Shown here: positions 45,001-51,812 of the stretch, in pieces
Layout: every line of letters starts with the position of its first letter
How positions within the stretch are numbered: the first letter of the stretch is position 1
The notes under the pieces: model-generated
Databases searched by the model: none
What the model saw: the letters and a program-made list of their open reading frames with translations, nothing else
Told to the model about the DNA's origin: nothing
Translations under genes and position numbers: made by a program
Assembly: GCA_035297145.1 (NCBI GenBank)
Contig: DATGZN010000084.1
Location: 18,340 to 82,339 of the forward strand
DNA: 64,000 bases
DNA from: QHXW01 sp035297145
Lineage (GTDB): Bacteria > Acidobacteriota > Terriglobia > Bryobacterales > Bryobacteraceae
Direction of reading: 5' to 3'

Positions 45001-45518
45001 AGAACGCGCCCTGATTTATAATCCTGGCAATGGCAGAAGTGCGCAAGGTGAATCTCGCTATTGGTGCACATCTTGAAAAATACCGCGCGGCAAAGTGTGA
45101 ACAACTCGGATTGCGCCTAATCGGGCCACGACAACAGCTTCAGTTCAATGTACGCGACGCGTCAAGCTGTTGGTTACCGTGCCTTCGACCAAGCCCATGT
45201 CTTGAGCGATGACAGCCGGAAGCAGCGCGACAAACATCAGACTGATTAGTCTGATAATCACCGCACATAGCATAGCAGCCTGCCGCGTTGAAGAGAAGGC
45301 TCGATAGCTACTGACGGCCATCTAGGGTTTGCGCTTTCGAGTCCTTAGCTCTCCTTCTCCACCAACATCCGAATATGATTCAGCACACGTAAATGAATGC
45401 GGTGAATAATTGCCCGGGCTCGCCATGCAGTAGCTTCCGTAGTGGGTGATGCCGGCGCGCTACGGAGTTCCCAGTGTGCCCTACCCGCAATTCATTAGCG
45501 CCACAAGGGTGGTGCGGA
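45001..45518. other. 518-bp gene-poor stretch with a gene remnant
   Basis: Between the TPR gene and the HTH gene. It contains the 58-codon remnant annotated at 45145-45321 and a perfect 8-4-8 inverted repeat (45236-45255) that lies inside that remnant. No convincing intact gene, promoter or terminator elsewhere. Lower coding quality and stop-rich frames suggest decayed sequence. Confidence 0.5.
45145..45321 (-). pseudogene. Remnant: signal peptide plus start of a secreted carboxypeptidase-regulatory-like protein
   Basis: A 58-codon frame. It starts with an ATG and a signal peptide (SLMFVALLPAVIAQ, cleavage after AQ) and continues DMGLVEGTVTNSLTRRV before a stop. VEGTVTNSLTG-like sequence directly after the signal is how many large Solibacter TonB-dependent or carboxypeptidase-regulatory-like proteins begin; here the frame ends at once and no continuation was found in the other frames. 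Inferred to be the broken 5' end of such a gene; a real short secreted peptide is the alternative. Confidence 0.35.
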
Positions 45519-46016
45519 TTACATCAGGCGTGTCAGATGTGCTCGGTTCCGTGCCGGTTCCAATTTGGCCAGCAATCGCGCGACATGATCCAAACTGTAG
45601 CGCACATTGAAACGGTCCTCGATAACTCTCGCCAGTAGCGCAGCCGTCCAGCGATTGTCTGGGGAGCCGAGAGCCAAAGCGCCTTGATCAAACATGTCGG
45701 TAATTTGTGCCTTCTGTTCTGGCGTGAGTCGGCTGGGTCTTCCGGGTGCCTTAGCCTTTCGTAGTGACTCCAGCCCATTCGCCGTCAGTGCCCGGTGCCA
45801 ACGCGAAGCGGTAGTTCGGCTAACGCCAAACTTGGCCACCACGTGGGAATGGGGGAGCCCATGTAACAAATCCTCTGCGGCCTCCATGCGCCTGCGTTCC
45901 ATTTCGTCGCGCGATAGGGGGCCTTCACAAACCGGCGAATTCGAACTCTGCAGTGGTCGGATGAGGGGTGGTTGAAGCTCCGTATCCCGAACATCCTTCA
46001 CTCCTTTTTCAAGCAT
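45519..46016 (-). CDS. Stand-alone winged HTH protein of IS630-transposase type
   Basis: 165 residues. Matches the N-terminal DNA-binding part of IS630/Tc1-type transposases: AAEDLLHGLPHSHVVAKFGV, SRTTASRWHRALTANGLESL, APGRPSRLTPEQKAQI, then the winged second HTH WTAALLARVIEDRFNVRYSL and DHVARLLAKLE. The DDE catalytic domain is missing: the protein ends right after the second HTH and no DDE motif was found downstream. AGGAGAG lies 8 nt before its ATG, and the gene begins 16 nt after the sigma-factor stop, so it looks expressed as part of that unit. It may be a co-opted regulator or a truncated element. Confidence 0.8.
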   Translation of the reverse strand: MLEKGVKDVRDTELQPPLIRPLQSSNSPVCEGPLSRDEMERRRMEAAEDLLHGLPHSHVVAKFGVSRTTASRWHRALTANGLESLRKAKAPGRPSRLTPEQKAQITDMFDQGALALGSPDNRWTAALLARVIEDRFNVRYSLDHVARLLAKLEPARNRAHLTRLM

Positions 46017-46032
46017 GGAACCGCTCTCCTAA

Positions 46033-46668
46033 CTACGCATCGTTTCCGCCGTATTGGCTGATCCGGACATCCGCCAGGATGGCGCTCGCATGTAGCCGGG
46101 CCCGCGTGATGGCGCGGCTCTTGCGCACTCGGAACTGCGTTGCGGTCAGTTGCATCTCGAGCCGGATCTCCTCCTGTGTCTGCCCCTCGAAGTAGAACCG
46201 GAGGAGTATTTCCCGATCAGATTCCCGGAGGCTACGGATAGCGAGCAGCGCACCCGTGCGGCGATCCTTTTCAAACAGATGACGCTCCGGATGCCACGGA
46301 ACTAGCGGCACCACACCAGGCGCTGCGTGGCGACGCTCCCGGATATATTCGGTAACGCGCTTTGCCCGCACGCGCAACCCGATGGCGAAACACGCCCCGT
46401 AAAGCGCGCCGGGATTCCGCATCCTGTCCGCGAATTCGAGCGTCCGGATGAAGGTCTCTGCTACGGCGTCCTGTTGATCCGATGATCTCAGACCGCCGAA
46501 CAGTCTGAACCGCTGGCGGTTGAGCCATTCATGCAGAGCCAACATAGCGGCACTATCCAGGGCCCGTGGCTGGACTGTGTTGTATGGGACCGACCCGCCG
46601 ATGGGAAGAGCTTCGGGTTCAGCTCGAGTGATGACAGGAGTCGGCATGCTGTCGGGGGCCAGTGCCAT
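46033..46668 (-). CDS. RNA polymerase sigma factor, ECF-like
   Basis: 211 residues. Region 2-like segment HEWLNRQRFRLFGGLRSSDQ with DAVAETFIRTLEF, then region 4: LRESDREILLRFYFEGQTQEE, LQLTATQFRVRKSRAITRAR is the helix-turn-helix (quoted in part). About 30 extra residues at the N-terminus. No anti-sigma factor with membrane helix is adjacent. It sits between the Crp/Fnr gene and the IS630-like HTH gene, and the 20-bp repeat at 46716-46735 lies 48 bp upstream of its ATG. Region 2 is weakly conserved, so the promoter class is not predictable. Confidence 0.85.
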   Translation of the reverse strand: MALAPDSMPTPVITRAEPEALPIGGSVPYNTVQPRALDSAAMLALHEWLNRQRFRLFGGLRSSDQQDAVAETFIRTLEFADRMRNPGALYGACFAIGLRVRAKRVTEYIRERRHAAPGVVPLVPWHPERHLFEKDRRTGALLAIRSLRESDREILLRFYFEGQTQEEIRLEMQLTATQFRVRKSRAITRARLHASAILADVRISQYGGNDA

Positions 46669-46715
46669 AAGAGAATCCCTAAGAGATAGGTAGGATAAGT
46701 CTGATCCAGAGGTGC

Positions 46716-46735
46716 CGTCTGTTCAATAGTGCTCA
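46716..46735 (-). repeat. 20-bp direct repeat, copy 1 (upstream of sigma gene)
   Basis: Identical at 18 of 20 positions to 48946-48965. On the minus strand it reads TGAGCA-CTATTGAACAGACG. It contains TTGAGCA-N3-TTGAACA, two half-sites with a 10-bp period. It spans the last codons of the Crp/Fnr gene and lies upstream of the sigma-factor gene. Confidence 0.55.
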
Positions 46736-47514
46736 AGTTGCACTATTCTTTCTGGGCCGACGCCGCTTTGGAGGCAGCGGCTTTTGCGGGGTTCCTGATC
46801 GAGCAGGATTACATTGAGCAGCGAACTGTGAACATGCAACCCGCCGTTGTACTCAATGAAGCCAAGCTTCCTGAATTTGTTCATGAAGAAGCTGACTCTG
46901 GAGCGGGTGGTACCAATCATTTCCGCTAGCGTTTCCTGGCTGATCTTCGCGATCAGGGGCTCAGGTTTGCTCTCTTTGCCAAAGTTTGCCAGTAGCAGAA
47001 GAATTCGCGCCAGGCGTTTCTCACTGGAGTTGAAGAGCTGATCCACCAGATCCTCCTCAATGCGAATGTTGCGGGAGAGCAGATGCGTCATGAAAAGTTC
47101 TGAAAACGCGGGCTCCTGCCGAAGCAGCCGGATCATGGCTTGCTTCTCCACACGAATAATCGTTGAGTCGCCCATCGCAGTCGCAGCTTTCATCCACAGG
47201 GATTGGCCCGCCAGACAGCTTTCCCCGAAAAAGTCGCCGGCCCCCAGTATGGCGAGGACTGCTTCGCGTCCGGGTTTCGATACCACCGTGAGCTTGACCT
47301 TGCCTTTCTGGATGTAGAATATTGCATCCGCAGGATCACCCTGAGTGAAGATCCTCTGCTCCCTCGTGTAATCGAGAGTCGTCCTTCCGTCACGGATCTG
47401 TGTCAGAAAGATCTTGGAGTCGAAGGGCGGCTTTGCCGGCGGGTCTGTAAGCGGCTTGGGACCGCGAACTCGCCCGGCACTGCCACTCGCAGTGGTGCGG
47501 TTTCTTGGGTTCAT
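46723..47514 (-). CDS. Crp/Fnr family transcription regulator
   Basis: 263 residues, GGGGAG 8 nt upstream of the ATG. Cyclic-nucleotide-binding-type sensor domain (about 35-155: EQRIFTQGDPADAIFYIQKG, GAGDFFGESCLAGQSLW), dimer helix, then winged HTH (about 185-230) with recognition helix EMIGTTRSRVSFFMNKFRKLG. The HTH resembles the FNR/Crp subgroup without the Fe-S cysteines of FNR; the ligand is unknown. The N-terminus has 30 extra Pro/Arg-rich residues. First gene of a minus-strand group with the sigma factor and the HTH protein. Confidence 0.92.
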   Translation of the reverse strand: MNPRNRTTASGSAGRVRGPKPLTDPPAKPPFDSKIFLTQIRDGRTTLDYTREQRIFTQGDPADAIFYIQKGKVKLTVVSKPGREAVLAILGAGDFFGESCLAGQSLWMKAATAMGDSTIIRVEKQAMIRLLRQEPAFSELFMTHLLSRNIRIEEDLVDQLFNSSEKRLARILLLLANFGKESKPEPLIAKISQETLAEMIGTTRSRVSFFMNKFRKLGFIEYNGGLHVHSSLLNVILLDQEPRKSRCLQSGVGPERIVQLEHY

Positions 47515-47594
47515 AGCGGCGCTCCCCGAATCTCGGAACCGGCCGCCACGATTCGCTCTAGACCGGAAGGCGCTCGGTTCCTAGGCTACATAAA

Positions 47595-47623
47595 GATTTA
47601 ACAGGTTTTACAGTGAAATTCAA
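47595..47623 (-). promoter_or_regulatory. Predicted promoter of the Crp/Fnr gene
   Basis: Minus strand TTGAAT (47623-47618), 17-bp spacer, TAAATC (47600-47595), about 80 bp upstream of the ATG at 47514, in an AT-rich patch. Confidence 0.35.
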
Positions 47624-47786
47624 GGGTTTGACTTTCAGGTTTTTCAATGACTTCGGCTTTAACACACGCCATCAATTCGCTCTCGTTGCGGAGCCGCACA
47701 CAGACGAGCGACCCGGATTTCGCCTGGATCGCGGCATCAAATCGGCCGTGTTCTTCACTTTCAAATGTGTGCGCCAAGCTCTCCGT

Positions 47787-48164
47787 TCAGTTCGACGACC
47801 TAGGAAAGACCGTCCTGATGGCTTCGAGGTAGAGCTTGACCATCGAAATATAATCCACTGCCCGTCGCTCGACAGCGTTTCGTGATTCCTCCCATTGGTG
47901 GATATCCTCATCTCCTAGCTCCTCCTGGTATCGAGACTCCTCCTCGGCCAGAGCGTCCAGGAGGTGCTGGCCAACCCTCCTCACTTCGGTATGTAGGAGG
48001 TCCGATGCAAGCAGCGGTGCCGCGCCATAGCACAGTTTCATCATATTCACCATACGCAGGTAGAGTTCGTTGTCTCGGAACTCAGAGAGGGTTGGCCGGC
48101 AAAATCGGAGGGCAACGCTCTGAGCGATTACGAGTTCTCGCGGTGCACTTAACTTGTAGTCCAA
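47787..48164 (-). CDS. Hypothetical helical protein
   Basis: 125 residues, no recognised family, mostly helical: LSEFRDNELYLRMVNMMKLC, VGQHLLDALAEEESRYQEEL, VERRAVDYISMVKLYLEAIR. No signal or membrane segment. It starts 64 bp after the HisKA-like gene and 270 bp before the Crp/Fnr gene, all on the minus strand, so it may belong to the same regulatory cluster. Antisense open frames overlap its 3' end but look like shadows. Confidence 0.55.
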   Translation of the reverse strand: MDYKLSAPRELVIAQSVALRFCRPTLSEFRDNELYLRMVNMMKLCYGAAPLLASDLLHTEVRRVGQHLLDALAEEESRYQEELGDEDIHQWEESRNAVERRAVDYISMVKLYLEAIRTVFPRSSN

Positions 48165-48227
48165 AAACTTGCCCGAATCTGTACAATATTGGGCACTCGC
48201 ATCGGAATCAAGTCCCAGCAGTTAACA

Positions 48228-48509
48228 CTACCCAGCCTTCGGCGCCGCGGCTGGTGGAACGCCGGCGGGCACGGAGTAGCCCTGGCTTGAAAAATAGGCG
48301 CGAAGTGTTCGCAAGCCATCGAGAAGTACTTGGTCGGTGTGGGCGATTTCCGCATGCACTCGCCGCAGTTGCGCGTGAACCTGGGCGTCTTCCGGCTTGG
48401 CGATGAGATCCAGATAGAAAGCCAACATCTCGAGCGTGCTGAGAGGCTGCCGTAGCCGATGGGCCAAATCAGCCAGAATGTCTTCGGAACAGGGTTGAGT
48501 CACAGACAC
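48228..48509 (-). CDS. Orphan HisKA-like dimerisation domain protein
   Basis: 93 residues. LADLAHRLRQPLSTLEMLAF resembles the HisKA H-box of sensor kinases (expected H-E-x-x-Q-P), here A-H-R-L-R-Q-P, and is followed by a second helix (AQVHAQLRRVHAEIAHTDQV). There is no ATPase domain; the frame closes soon after. It could be a phosphotransfer or dimer-exchange partner of a kinase, or the remainder of a decayed one. Confidence 0.6.
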   Translation of the reverse strand: MSVTQPCSEDILADLAHRLRQPLSTLEMLAFYLDLIAKPEDAQVHAQLRRVHAEIAHTDQVLLDGLRTLRAYFSSQGYSVPAGVPPAAAPKAG

Positions 48510-48561
48510 ACATCCTAACGGGGGAGGGCCAATACAACGTACTTGAGGTGCGGGGAAACGA

Positions 48562-48789
48562 CTAATGACTTAGTTTCCCGGCAGAAGCAGCTAAACGGGG
48601 CGCCCCATTCATTGAGTCGTTCGGGCCATTCCCGTTCCTGGGTGCGGTGAGACTGGCCACTTTGCTCCATGCTGGTGGCCGGCCTCTTCGAGGCGTTCGC
48701 TTAAGCGCCAACCTCTCGAGACCTATGAGCACGTCTTCAAGGCACACACGCTCCTCGCGAAGCTCTTGGATTATCTTCGGAAGATTCAT
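48562..48789 (-). CDS. Small acidobacterial protein with AT-hook-like core
   Basis: 75 residues, start with GAGGAA 2 nt before the ATG. N-terminal coiled helix MNLPKIIQELREERVCLEDV-LIGLERLA is of a type common in Solibacter small proteins (INxLxxEKxxLexxI pattern); then RTPRRGRPPAW, an AT-hook-like core (RGRP). A DNA-binding role is inferred only from that motif. The 20-bp repeat copy 2 lies about 160 bp upstream. Confidence 0.65.
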   Translation of the reverse strand: MNLPKIIQELREERVCLEDVLIGLERLALKRTPRRGRPPAWSKVASLTAPRNGNGPNDSMNGAPRLAASAGKLSH

Positions 48790-49103
48790 AGTTCCTCTTT
48801 CCCATAAAGTGGCGGATGAGCCAAATTAAGTTTTGATTCCTTCGCCCCGGAACTGTATAAATCTAGTGACATTACTAAGAAATGCGCCGGTTTTTCCTCA
48901 CTGTGCGCACTCGATCAAACAGAAATAGCACCTTTTGATTTTTGTCGTCTGTTCAAAATTGCTCATAATCTACAAATTTTTTGACTCGGGACAGAGGCGC
49001 GCCGCGGCGAAGGCGTCGCCAAGTCCTCGTCCGAGCTGATCGACTACGCTGGAACCGGCTCGCCTGGACGCCGAAAGCAGTGCCGAGTCGGCCCCGGGGA
49101 GAT
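48790..49103. other. 314-bp intergenic stretch, AT-rich in its first half
   Basis: Holds the leader of the small AT-hook-like gene, the 20-bp repeat copy 2 and a GC-rich 3' tail of the membrane-protein transcript. AT-rich from 48820 to 48985, unlike the rest of the window, which would fit a regulatory or acquired segment. No gene or hairpin with a T-run was found. Confidence 0.5.
48946..48965 (-). repeat. 20-bp direct repeat, copy 2
   Basis: 18/20 match to 46716-46735, same orientation, 2.2 kb apart. Minus-strand reading TGAGCAATTTTGAACAGACG contains TGAGCA and TGAACA spaced by 4, so the two half-sites are 10 bp apart. It lies upstream of the AT-hook-like gene, as copy 1 lies upstream of the sigma gene. 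Confidence 0.55.
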
Positions 49104-50030
49104 CTACGCTTGCGCGATGGTGGCGCCTGGCTGAGGTTTGCGCGGTATCCGGGTGAGGGCGCCGGCGATCCCGCCAAAAATGGCTCCGATGATGGGCGAC
49201 TCGACCATATGTTCCAGGGCCGATTCCAGCGTGTTGGCGATGGTGAACGCATGCACGTCCGTCCAGCCGCTGCGTTGGAATTCTCCCCACGTCACAACGT
49301 ACTCGGGCTTGGGCATGGCCCAGTAGAACTCCAGGGCAAATCCGAAGGGCACCAGGATCGCAGTCGTCACAATCGCGCTCCAGCAGCCAGCTAGAACGCC
49401 GGGCGCGATGGCTCCCGCGCGTCGCGCGCCGCGATATCCGGCAACTCCCCAAATCAGGAACGTAACGAACATGGAGGTCAATGCGGTGATTGCGTCCCAG
49501 GGCGGCCCGAACTGGACGAAGTCCTCCGCTGCCAAATGCGCGATTTCTACCACCGCGGCAACAAGTCCAAGAGTGGTGCCGGATAGCAGAACGTTCCGGC
49601 CGAGCGGCCCGCCGCTCCTGGTCGCCCAAACGATGCACACTCCGTAGAGGAGGAGCACGGCCGTGGTTTCGAGGATATAAGCAGAGCCACCCGGTATCGC
49701 GAGAAGCGGACGATCGAAGAATATCTTGATGGACATCAGCGCGAGACTCAGTGTGATTCCAGCCAAAAGCGCGAACCGAACGGTGGACGGATTAGCAACA
49801 CGCATCGAATCGACTCCTTCGCGGATTGTAGTGGTCAACCAGTCAGCCCCGGTGAGCGCGCAGAAACGCAGCAAACCGCGGGGACCTTGTGTTTCGGCGA
49901 GCGAGCGGCAACGGTCGCGGAAGATCTGCTTCATTTCTGCGCCGTACCGCAGACGAAACTCACGCGGGTAGGTATACAGCAGCCCACCATAAATACGGCA
50001 GAGCCAACGCACAAGAGCGGAATGCTGCAT
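49104..50030 (-). CDS. Membrane protein coupled to PadR
   Basis: 308 residues. An N-terminal amphipathic segment WLCRIYGGLLYTYPREFRLR, YGAEMKQIFRDRC is the YPxxFRxRYGxEM motif that precedes many acidobacterial PadR-partner and permease proteins. Then about seven membrane helices (first at about 83-103, last at 281-300). Function unknown. Its ATG shares the A of the PadR TAA stop (50030), so it is translated together with its regulator. Confidence 0.8.
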   Translation of the reverse strand: MQHSALVRWLCRIYGGLLYTYPREFRLRYGAEMKQIFRDRCRSLAETQGPRGLLRFCALTGADWLTTTIREGVDSMRVANPSTVRFALLAGITLSLALMSIKIFFDRPLLAIPGGSAYILETTAVLLLYGVCIVWATRSGGPLGRNVLLSGTTLGLVAAVVEIAHLAAEDFVQFGPPWDAITALTSMFVTFLIWGVAGYRGARRAGAIAPGVLAGCWSAIVTTAILVPFGFALEFYWAMPKPEYVVTWGEFQRSGWTDVHAFTIANTLESALEHMVESPIIGAIFGGIAGALTRIPRKPQPGATIAQA

Positions 50031-50413
50031 TAAGCCATCCCCGCGGCGTTGCGGATCTTTCGCGGGCTGAGGAGCCGCTTGGCCTTTGCCGCCGTGACCG
50101 CGTTCGCAAGCCGTTGCGCTTCCGCCCGAACTACGCGGTGACCAAGAGCCGTCATGCGGTAATAGCGGCGCCGCTCGTCATCCAACGCCGGATCGGGACG
50201 CTCATCCGACTCAGCAACCAATCCCGCGGCAAGCATCCGTTTGAGACAGCCGTAGAGCGTCCCGGGACCCAGCTGCAACACGTCATTGGTCTGCCGCGCG
50301 ACATCCAGCATAATGCCGTAACCGTGACGTTCCTCGTCTGCCAGCGCCAACAGGACATGAAACACAGGCGGTGTGAGCGGAAGAAGATCTCGAGGCGCTG
50401 GCGTTTTGGCCAT
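50030..50413 (-). CDS. PadR family transcription regulator (first copy)
   Basis: 127 residues from ATG 50413; the longer open frame would start upstream of the promoter. Winged HTH: PVFHVLLALADEERHGYGIM, GPGTLYGCLKRMLAAGLVAE, DDERRRYYRMTALGHRVVRAEA, the classic PadR N-terminal domain (quoted in part), with a short C-terminal dimer helix. PadR proteins usually repress their own operon by binding a palindrome. An excellent promoter and a 6-1-6 palindrome lie directly upstream. Confidence 0.92.
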   Translation of the reverse strand: MAKTPAPRDLLPLTPPVFHVLLALADEERHGYGIMLDVARQTNDVLQLGPGTLYGCLKRMLAAGLVAESDERPDPALDDERRRYYRMTALGHRVVRAEAQRLANAVTAAKAKRLLSPRKIRNAAGMA

Positions 50414-50419
50414 CAATAC

Positions 50420-50432
50420 ATCCGTTACGGAT
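50420..50432. promoter_or_regulatory. Palindromic operator candidate for PadR copy 1
   Basis: ATCCGT-T-ACGGAT, a perfect 6-1-6 palindrome lying directly downstream of the -10 box, over the expected start of transcription (about 50426). This position suits an autorepressor. Confidence 0.55.
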
Positions 50433-50461
50433 ATATTAGGGTGAGGCGGCTGACTTGTCAA
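50433..50461 (-). promoter_or_regulatory. Consensus promoter TTGACA-N17-TAATAT of PadR copy 1
   Basis: Minus strand: full consensus -35 TTGACA (50461-50456), 17 bp, -10 TAATAT (50438-50433), one mismatch from TATAAT. The strongest promoter seen in the window, needing tight repression. Confidence 0.7.
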
Positions 50462-50528
50462 TGGAAAAGGCTTCTTCGACAATTGCGGCCGCTGAATTCG
50501 TCCCAGTGGCTTCAGCAGCGCAAGCGTC

Positions 50529-50552
50529 GGACGAGGCATGCCTCACCCCTAC
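50529..50552. repeat. REP-like palindromic repeat, copy 1
   Basis: 24-nt unit GGACGAGGCATGCCTC followed by ACCCCTAC. It matches 21 of 24 positions of the unit at 63220-63243; the three differences are all G/A changes. Perfect 12-nt palindrome core GAGGCATGCCTC. Lies between the receiver gene stop and the PadR promoter. Confidence 0.6.
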
Positions 50553-50642
50553 AACGTTGCGGGTAGCGGACAGGTCGGCCCGCCACCTACGGAAATGCCT
50601 GGAGCGGCAGCCGCACGGGGGCCACGAGCACACCGAGGCTCT

Positions 50643-51812
50643 CTAATCTACACCGCCCGCCGCCGGCGCGCCTTCCCCCTCCACCAGCACCCTCACGGGC
50701 TCGGCAATCCCTACTTTCGCGGCGAACGCGCGCAGACGGCCTAGCACGGAAAGTGTCACCTCCTGCCCCTTGGCGAGCAGTAGCAGGCCCGTCTTGCTGC
50801 GTACGTCCTGGTCGACCACCATGCCGGGCAGCAATTCCGCCGACTTCAGAACCCGCACGGCCATGCCGCCCTCCGGGGCGACGTACGCGGCCAGCGCTTC
50901 CAGGCAGACGGGATCGTAGTCGTGCGCATGCAGGCGCATCTGCGCGAGCGTCTCTTCGTGAGACCGGTTGCGTGTGATCAGCCGGTCGAAATCGAGAGCG
51001 GCGCGCAGAAGGTGCGCTCCCGTTGTTGCGGCATCTCGCGGCACGCGCGCGGCAACCGGCGGCGACTGCTCGAACGACAGGTTTTGGTTGGCGATCATCG
51101 AGGCCACGGCTTCGAGCCTCGGGATGTGCGCCAGCAACTGGCCGCCGGCCGCGGGATGGGCGGCAAACATTTTCTTTTCCTCCTCGCTCAGTTCGTCTCC
51201 CGTGTAGATCCGATCGAGCGCTCCCGGCTCGAGCGTGATGCAGCCCACCTGCGAGAGCAACGCCGCCACCTCGTACTGCCAGGCGTCGCGGAGCTTCAAT
51301 GCGCCGGCCATGTAACGCACATAGCGATGGATGCGGCTGGCGCGGCTGAACGCCGCCGGATGCACCAGGCTCAGCACCTCAGTGAGCACCTTGACGCTCG
51401 CGTGCAGCGTGTTCTCCAGTAGATTCCGCTCGGCTGTAAGCAAACGATGCTGTTCCAGCGCCGCGTCGATCGTTCCGGCCAGTTGCTCCGCTGAACAGGG
51501 CTTGGTGAGAAAACGAAATATGTTGCCCTGGTTCACCGCCGCGATCGCGGTGTCCAGATCCGCCTGGCCAGTCAGCATGATGCGCACTGTCTCCGGCGAG
51601 AGCTCCCGGACCTTGGCCAGCAACTGGAGACCGTTCATACCCGGCATTTGCAAGTCGGAGACCACCACCGCGTATGGGCCGTCCCGTTCGATCACCGCCA
51701 GAGCCTGTTCCGGGCCGAGCGCGCTCTCCATGTGAAACTGTTTGCGCAACTGCCGCTGGAGCGAGAGTAGAATGTTCACCTCGTCATCCACGCACAGGAT
51801 CTTCTCAGCCAC
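50643..51812 (-). CDS. Response regulator with degenerate HD-GYP-like output
   Basis: 389 residues from GTG 51812, with AAGAGG 6 nt upstream and an 8-nt overlap with the preceding gene. Receiver domain (1-120): VDDE, phospho-Asp53 in VVSDLQMPG, Thr/Lys in MLTGQAD and FLTKPCS. The output (about 135-330) aligns to HD-GYP, but the HD pair is gone (LLSQVGCI instead of LHDIGKI) and the HHExxDGxGYP block reads IANQNLSFEQSP. So it is unlikely to degrade cyclic-di-GMP; a protein-binding role is probable. Third gene of the kinase operon. Confidence 0.88.
   Translation of the reverse strand: MAEKILCVDDEVNILLSLQRQLRKQFHMESALGPEQALAVIERDGPYAVVVSDLQMPGMNGLQLLAKVRELSPETVRIMLTGQADLDTAIAAVNQGNIFRFLTKPCSAEQLAGTIDAALEQHRLLTAERNLLENTLHASVKVLTEVLSLVHPAAFSRASRIHRYVRYMAGALKLRDAWQYEVAALLSQVGCITLEPGALDRIYTGDELSEEEKKMFAAHPAAGGQLLAHIPRLEAVASMIANQNLSFEQSPPVAARVPRDAATTGAHLLRAALDFDRLITRNRSHEETLAQMRLHAHDYDPVCLEALAAYVAPEGGMAVRVLKSAELLPGMVVDQDVRSKTGLLLLAKGQEVTLSVLGRLRAFAAKVGIAEPVRVLVEGEGAPAAGGVD

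Noticed and set aside
45030..45212. 60-codon plus-strand frame after the TPR gene
   Set aside because: No ribosome site and no recognisable sequence; the opposite strand carries the more convincing secreted-protein remnant.
45236..45255. Perfect 8-4-8 inverted repeat (ATCAGACT-N4-AGTCTGAT) as an operator or terminator
   Set aside because: It falls inside the signal-peptide codons of the remnant at 45145-45321, has no T-run and no neighbouring promoter, so I do not list it as regulatory; it remains possible.
46033..46668. Reading the sigma-like gene as a plain LuxR/HTH regulator
   Set aside because: The region 4 sequence and the weaker region 2 segment together with total length fit a sigma-70 family protein better than a one-domain HTH.
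47613..47885. 90-codon plus-strand frame upstream of the Crp/Fnr gene
   Set aside because: It overlaps the helical protein gene on the other strand, has no ribosome site and covers the likely Crp/Fnr promoter.
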